Assembly: GCF_020404765.1 (NCBI RefSeq)
Contig: NZ_JAIVEM010000167.1
Coordinates: forward strand, 53,953 to 117,952
DNA: 64,000 bases
Reading direction: 5' to 3'
Source: Paenibacillus sp. BJ-4
GTDB taxonomy: Bacteria > Bacillota > Bacilli > Paenibacillales > Paenibacillaceae
Positions 61,470 to 64,000 of the stretch are shown here, one piece after another. Made by a program: the position numbers and the translations under genes. Every line of letters starts with the position of its first letter. Position 1 is the stretch's first letter. The notes under the pieces were generated by a model that saw nothing but the letters and a program-made list of their open reading frames with translations, made no database searches and was not told where the DNA came from.

Positions 61470-62987
61470 TTACAGCTCGTATATGGATGTATACTTTTCT
61501 TCCAGATAGTCGGCAAGATAGTCCGGGTTCAGATCCTCACCCGTAATGGCCACAATCAGTTCGGACGGCGTCCGGCTCTTGCCATAACGGTAAATCCGTT
61601 CGGTCAGCCATTGCTTGATCGGCTCAAGCTCTCCAGCAGCAATCAGCTCATCCAGGTTCGGCAGCTCCTTACGCAGCGTCGCAAAAATTTGTGCCGCATA
61701 CATATTGCCAAGCGAGTAAGAGGCAAAATAGCCGAAATCACCACCTGACCAGTGAACGTCCTGAAGTACGCCCAGCCCATCATTGGGCGGCAGAAGCCCC
61801 AGATACTCCTTATATTTCGCATTCCACACCTCTGGAAGACGCTTTACATCCAGTTTTTCATTAAATAACATTTTTTCAATTTCATAGCGGATAATGATAT
61901 GTAAATTATATGTAAGCTCATCCGCTTCAATCCGAATTAATGAATTTTCCACGCGGTTAACGGCCCGGTAGAATTGCTCTGCCGTAACCTTCGCCAAGCG
62001 ATCAGGAAAATGCTTTTGCAAGTCATCGTAATATCGATCCCAGAAAGCGCGACTGCGTCCGATTTTATTTTCCCACAACCGGGACTGGGATTCATGAATC
62101 CCCATGGAGGTTCCTCCAGACAGGAGCGAGCCTGCCAGCTCAGGGGCAATATTTTGCTCATACAGCGCATGACCGCCTTCATGCAATGAGCTAAAGATAG
62201 CACTGGTCACATCATCTTGCAAATAATGTGTTGTTATGCGCACATCACCTGGATTTAATCCTGTTGCAAAAGGATGTACACTTTCATCCAAACGACCTGC
62301 GTTAAAATCATAACCCATTTGTCCCAAAATAAACAGGCTGAACTTCTCTTGCTGCTTTACATCAAACACACCGTCCAGAAAGCTCTTATCTGGCTGGTTG
62401 GGTGAAGCCTGGATTTTGGACAATAGCGGTACAAGACGCTTTTTAAGCCGATCAAACACGTCATCCAGCTTCTCTACCGTCATACCCGGCTCATATTGAT
62501 CCAAAAGCGTGTCATATTCTGTGTCCTTGATCCCCCAGTAGCCGATGAACTCACGCTTCATATCCACGATTTTTGACAAATACGGTTCGAATCCGGCAAA
62601 ATCGCTATGCTCCTTCGCTTCCTCCCATTTGCTTTCCGCCTGCGCAGCAAGAATGCTATATTCCCGGTAACGATCTGCCGGAACCGAACGATTCAGATCA
62701 TAATTTTTGCGGCATTCCTCCACCAATCTGCGATCATTGTCTTCCAATTGCTCCAGTTTGTCCTCTGCGGCAAAAAATTGCAGCAATTGTCCCATTTCAT
62801 CCGAAATCATCAGCTTGAACATTTCAGTGGACAGCATACCCAGCGTTTCCGAACGAATGTCAACACCTTTACGTGGAGCACCTGTGCGTAAATCCCAGTG
62901 CAGCAGCCCTACAGCCTCGCCATAGCTGCTGATTTTGTGAGAAAGATCCTTTAATGCCGTCAATTGATCCAATGTCTGTTGCTCCAT
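61470..62987 (-). CDS. M32-family metallocarboxypeptidase
   Basis: 505 aa, the full length of thermostable carboxypeptidase 1. Zinc motif HEGGHALYEQ (HExxH) with the downstream Glu in GIHESQSRLWENKIGRS. The family's TGAPRKGVDIRSE and VRITTHYLQDD segments are present. It removes C-terminal residues from peptides in the cytoplasm. The ATG at 62987 has AAAGAGGTGAC upstream. Monocistronic, with a strong terminator. Confidence 0.96.
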   Translation of the reverse strand: MEQQTLDQLTALKDLSHKISSYGEAVGLLHWDLRTGAPRKGVDIRSETLGMLSTEMFKLMISDEMGQLLQFFAAEDKLEQLEDNDRRLVEECRKNYDLNRSVPADRYREYSILAAQAESKWEEAKEHSDFAGFEPYLSKIVDMKREFIGYWGIKDTEYDTLLDQYEPGMTVEKLDDVFDRLKKRLVPLLSKIQASPNQPDKSFLDGVFDVKQQEKFSLFILGQMGYDFNAGRLDESVHPFATGLNPGDVRITTHYLQDDVTSAIFSSLHEGGHALYEQNIAPELAGSLLSGGTSMGIHESQSRLWENKIGRSRAFWDRYYDDLQKHFPDRLAKVTAEQFYRAVNRVENSLIRIEADELTYNLHIIIRYEIEKMLFNEKLDVKRLPEVWNAKYKEYLGLLPPNDGLGVLQDVHWSGGDFGYFASYSLGNMYAAQIFATLRKELPNLDELIAAGELEPIKQWLTERIYRYGKSRTPSELIVAITGEDLNPDYLADYLEEKYTSIYEL

Positions 62988-63142
62988 AACTGAGTCACCT
63001 CTTTAACTAAAAATGGATAAAACTTTACAAAGCTTATACTTGATGATAATGATTTTAAAAAGTATAATCAAACACAACATGCACGACCAGCTTCTGATAC
63101 ACACTTTAAAGACGTCAGTCAGTACATATCAATGAAGGAGTA

Positions 63143-63181
63143 AAGCCTGATTTACGGCCTGTGCGGACCGGAATTAGGCTT
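63143..63181. repeat. Imperfect hairpin upstream of the carbonic anhydrase gene
   Basis: AAGCCT/AGGCTT ends with partly paired inner arms around CGGCCTGTGCGGACCG. No T-run follows, so a leader or operator role is possible. The remainder of 62988-63242 shows nothing clear. Confidence 0.4.
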
Positions 63182-63242
63182 CTTCCATGCTGGTCTATCG
63201 CAATCATGATTCAAAAATAAATTGTATACGGAGGGAACAACC

Positions 63243-63806
63243 GTGAATCACATCAAAGAGATTTTGGAGTACAATCGTGTTTTCGTAGAAAACAAAGAAT
63301 ACGAGGCCTATCGTACGGGCAGGTTCCCTAACAAAAGAATGGTCATCATTACGTGTATGGATACTCGGCTAACCGAACTGTTGCCCAAAGCTATGAACCT
63401 ACGCAACGGCGATGTCAAAATTATTAAAAATGCGGGTGCGATCATCTCCCAGCCTTTTGGAAGTGTAATGCGTAGCGTACTGGTTGCCCTGTATGAGCTG
63501 GAAGCGGACGAAGTACTCGTTATAGGACACTATGAATGCGGTATGGCTGCGCTGAACGCTGACCATATGGTCAATGAAATGCTGGATCGCGGTATTTCGC
63601 AAGAAGTGCTAAACACGCTGGAAAACTCGGGAATTAAGCTGAACAAATGGCTGAAAGGTTTTGACAATATTGAGGAAGGGGTCGGAAGTACTGTAAAGCT
63701 TATTAAAAACCATCCCCTTCTCCCGCCCAATACACCTGTTCACGGGATGGTCATTCATCCGGACACTGGAGAATTAACGCTTGTCGTTGACGGGAACGAG
63801 CAGTAA
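63243..63806 (+). CDS. Beta-carbonic anhydrase (YtiB-like)
   Basis: 187 aa. Zinc ligands C38 (with D40 and R42 in ITCMDTRL), H96 and C99 (GHYECGM), the beta-class pattern. KIIKNAGAIIS is the typical active-site edge. It interconverts CO2 and bicarbonate. The start is GTG at 63243 with GGAGGG 7 bases upstream; the longer open frame adds a non-homologous piece. Confidence 0.93.
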   Translation: MNHIKEILEYNRVFVENKEYEAYRTGRFPNKRMVIITCMDTRLTELLPKAMNLRNGDVKIIKNAGAIISQPFGSVMRSVLVALYELEADEVLVIGHYECGMAALNADHMVNEMLDRGISQEVLNTLENSGIKLNKWLKGFDNIEEGVGSTVKLIKNHPLLPPNTPVHGMVIHPDTGELTLVVDGNEQ

Positions 63807-63856
63807 ACCTTCCCTCTAAAATAGGGTAACAGCAAAAGCTAAGACTGAATGTTATC

Positions 63857-63896
63857 AGGGTAGTTTAAGATCGTATATACGATCTTAAACTACCCT
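63857..63896. repeat. Perfect 40-base palindrome
   Basis: Twenty bases followed by their exact complement (left half ends AAGATCGTAT, right half begins ATACGATCTT), without a loop. It sits between the carbonic anhydrase stop and its terminator. Confidence 0.9.
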
Positions 63897-63899
63897 CAG

Positions 63900-63929
63900 G
63901 CTGTCGAGAAAGTCTCGACAGCTTTTTTT
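63900..63929 (+). terminator. Intrinsic terminator of the carbonic anhydrase gene
   Basis: A perfect 10-bp stem (GCTGTCGAGA / TCTCGACAGC, 3-base loop) followed by seven T. Beyond it only a TATAAT (63968-63973) of a gene outside the window is seen. Confidence 0.92.
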
Positions 63930-64000
63930 ATGTTGATTTTGTTTAAGACGACACCGCGTTAATGTTGTATAATATAGGTAACTATTGTATAGAATGGACG

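Noticed and set aside
35789..64000. Many plus-strand ORFs of 60-230 codons opposite glnA, spoVK, PBP1A, MutS and others
   Set aside because: Antisense shadows of well-identified genes; no ribosome-binding sites or family motifs.
1..64000. tRNA, rRNA and CRISPR arrays
   Set aside because: No tRNA-like cloverleaf with CCA, no rRNA segment and no regularly spaced repeats were noticed; a scan with tRNAscan-SE and a CRISPR finder would be needed to exclude short or degenerate cases.

Overview
The window looks like chromosome of an endospore-forming Gram-positive bacterium of the Paenibacillus polymyxa type. The evidence is the gene content (cotE, spoVK, lexA/yneA, a GlnR-controlled glnA), strong AGGAGG ribosome-binding sites with frequent TTG/GTG starts, and a core order (cotE-mutS-mutL-miaA-hfq ... 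spoVK-hflX-ynbB-glnR-glnA ... lexA/yneA) that closely follows Bacillus subtilis. The genus is inferred from protein style; no database was searched.

Layout. (1) 1-11.9 kb, core: endonuclease IV (cut by the left edge), a zinc-less Fpg/Nei glycosylase, two HAD phosphatases, RNase Z, MetH, acireductone dioxygenase, the SOS hub lexA/yneA/ynzC, and a tandem pair of tiny basic proteins. (2) 11.9-35.8 kb, an AT-richer accessory island full of broken genes. Three copies of the 3' end of glnA lie at 11.93, 18.33 and 35.75 kb (the last is the real gene), and a decayed tyrosine integrase sits just inside the real one. This is the pattern expected from two successive insertions into the glnA 3' end. The outer module (12-18.3 kb) carries two agr-like peptide-signalling cassettes without a kinase, a nucleotidyltransferase-fold protein, a PLAT-domain pseudogene and a glycosyltransferase. 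The inner module (18.3-35.7 kb) carries cysK, a dead IS1182-type transposase, a decayed yolD with an SOS promoter, secreted proteins, NucB-type DNases, a Mg2+-sensing M-box leader ahead of a DUF1003 gene, a phage lysis cassette with antirepressor and tail remnants, and an Lsa-type ABC-F antibiotic-protection gene behind an attenuator. (3) 35.8-54 kb, core on the minus strand: glnRA, ynbB, hflX, spoVK, ydcF-like, DUF402, PBP1A, hfq, miaA, a methyltransferase, mutL, mutS. (4) 53-64 kb: a spore-associated amidoligase-like gene and cotE, a LysR/permease divergent pair, an aromatic-acid exporter, a NitT/TauT-type ABC operon, an M32 carboxypeptidase and a beta-carbonic anhydrase.

How it works together. 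Nitrogen status acts through GlnR on glnRA. DNA damage acts through LexA on yneA/ynzC and once on yolD. Repair functions cluster (nfo-fpg, mutSL). The most striking regulatory architecture is at 25.3-25.8 kb on the minus strand: an M-box Mg2+ riboswitch with its terminator, then a small upstream ORF containing Glu-Pro-Asp-Pro-Glu-Pro, then a hairpin that holds the ribosome-binding site of the DUF1003 gene. This resembles two stacked Mg2+ sensors on one mRNA.
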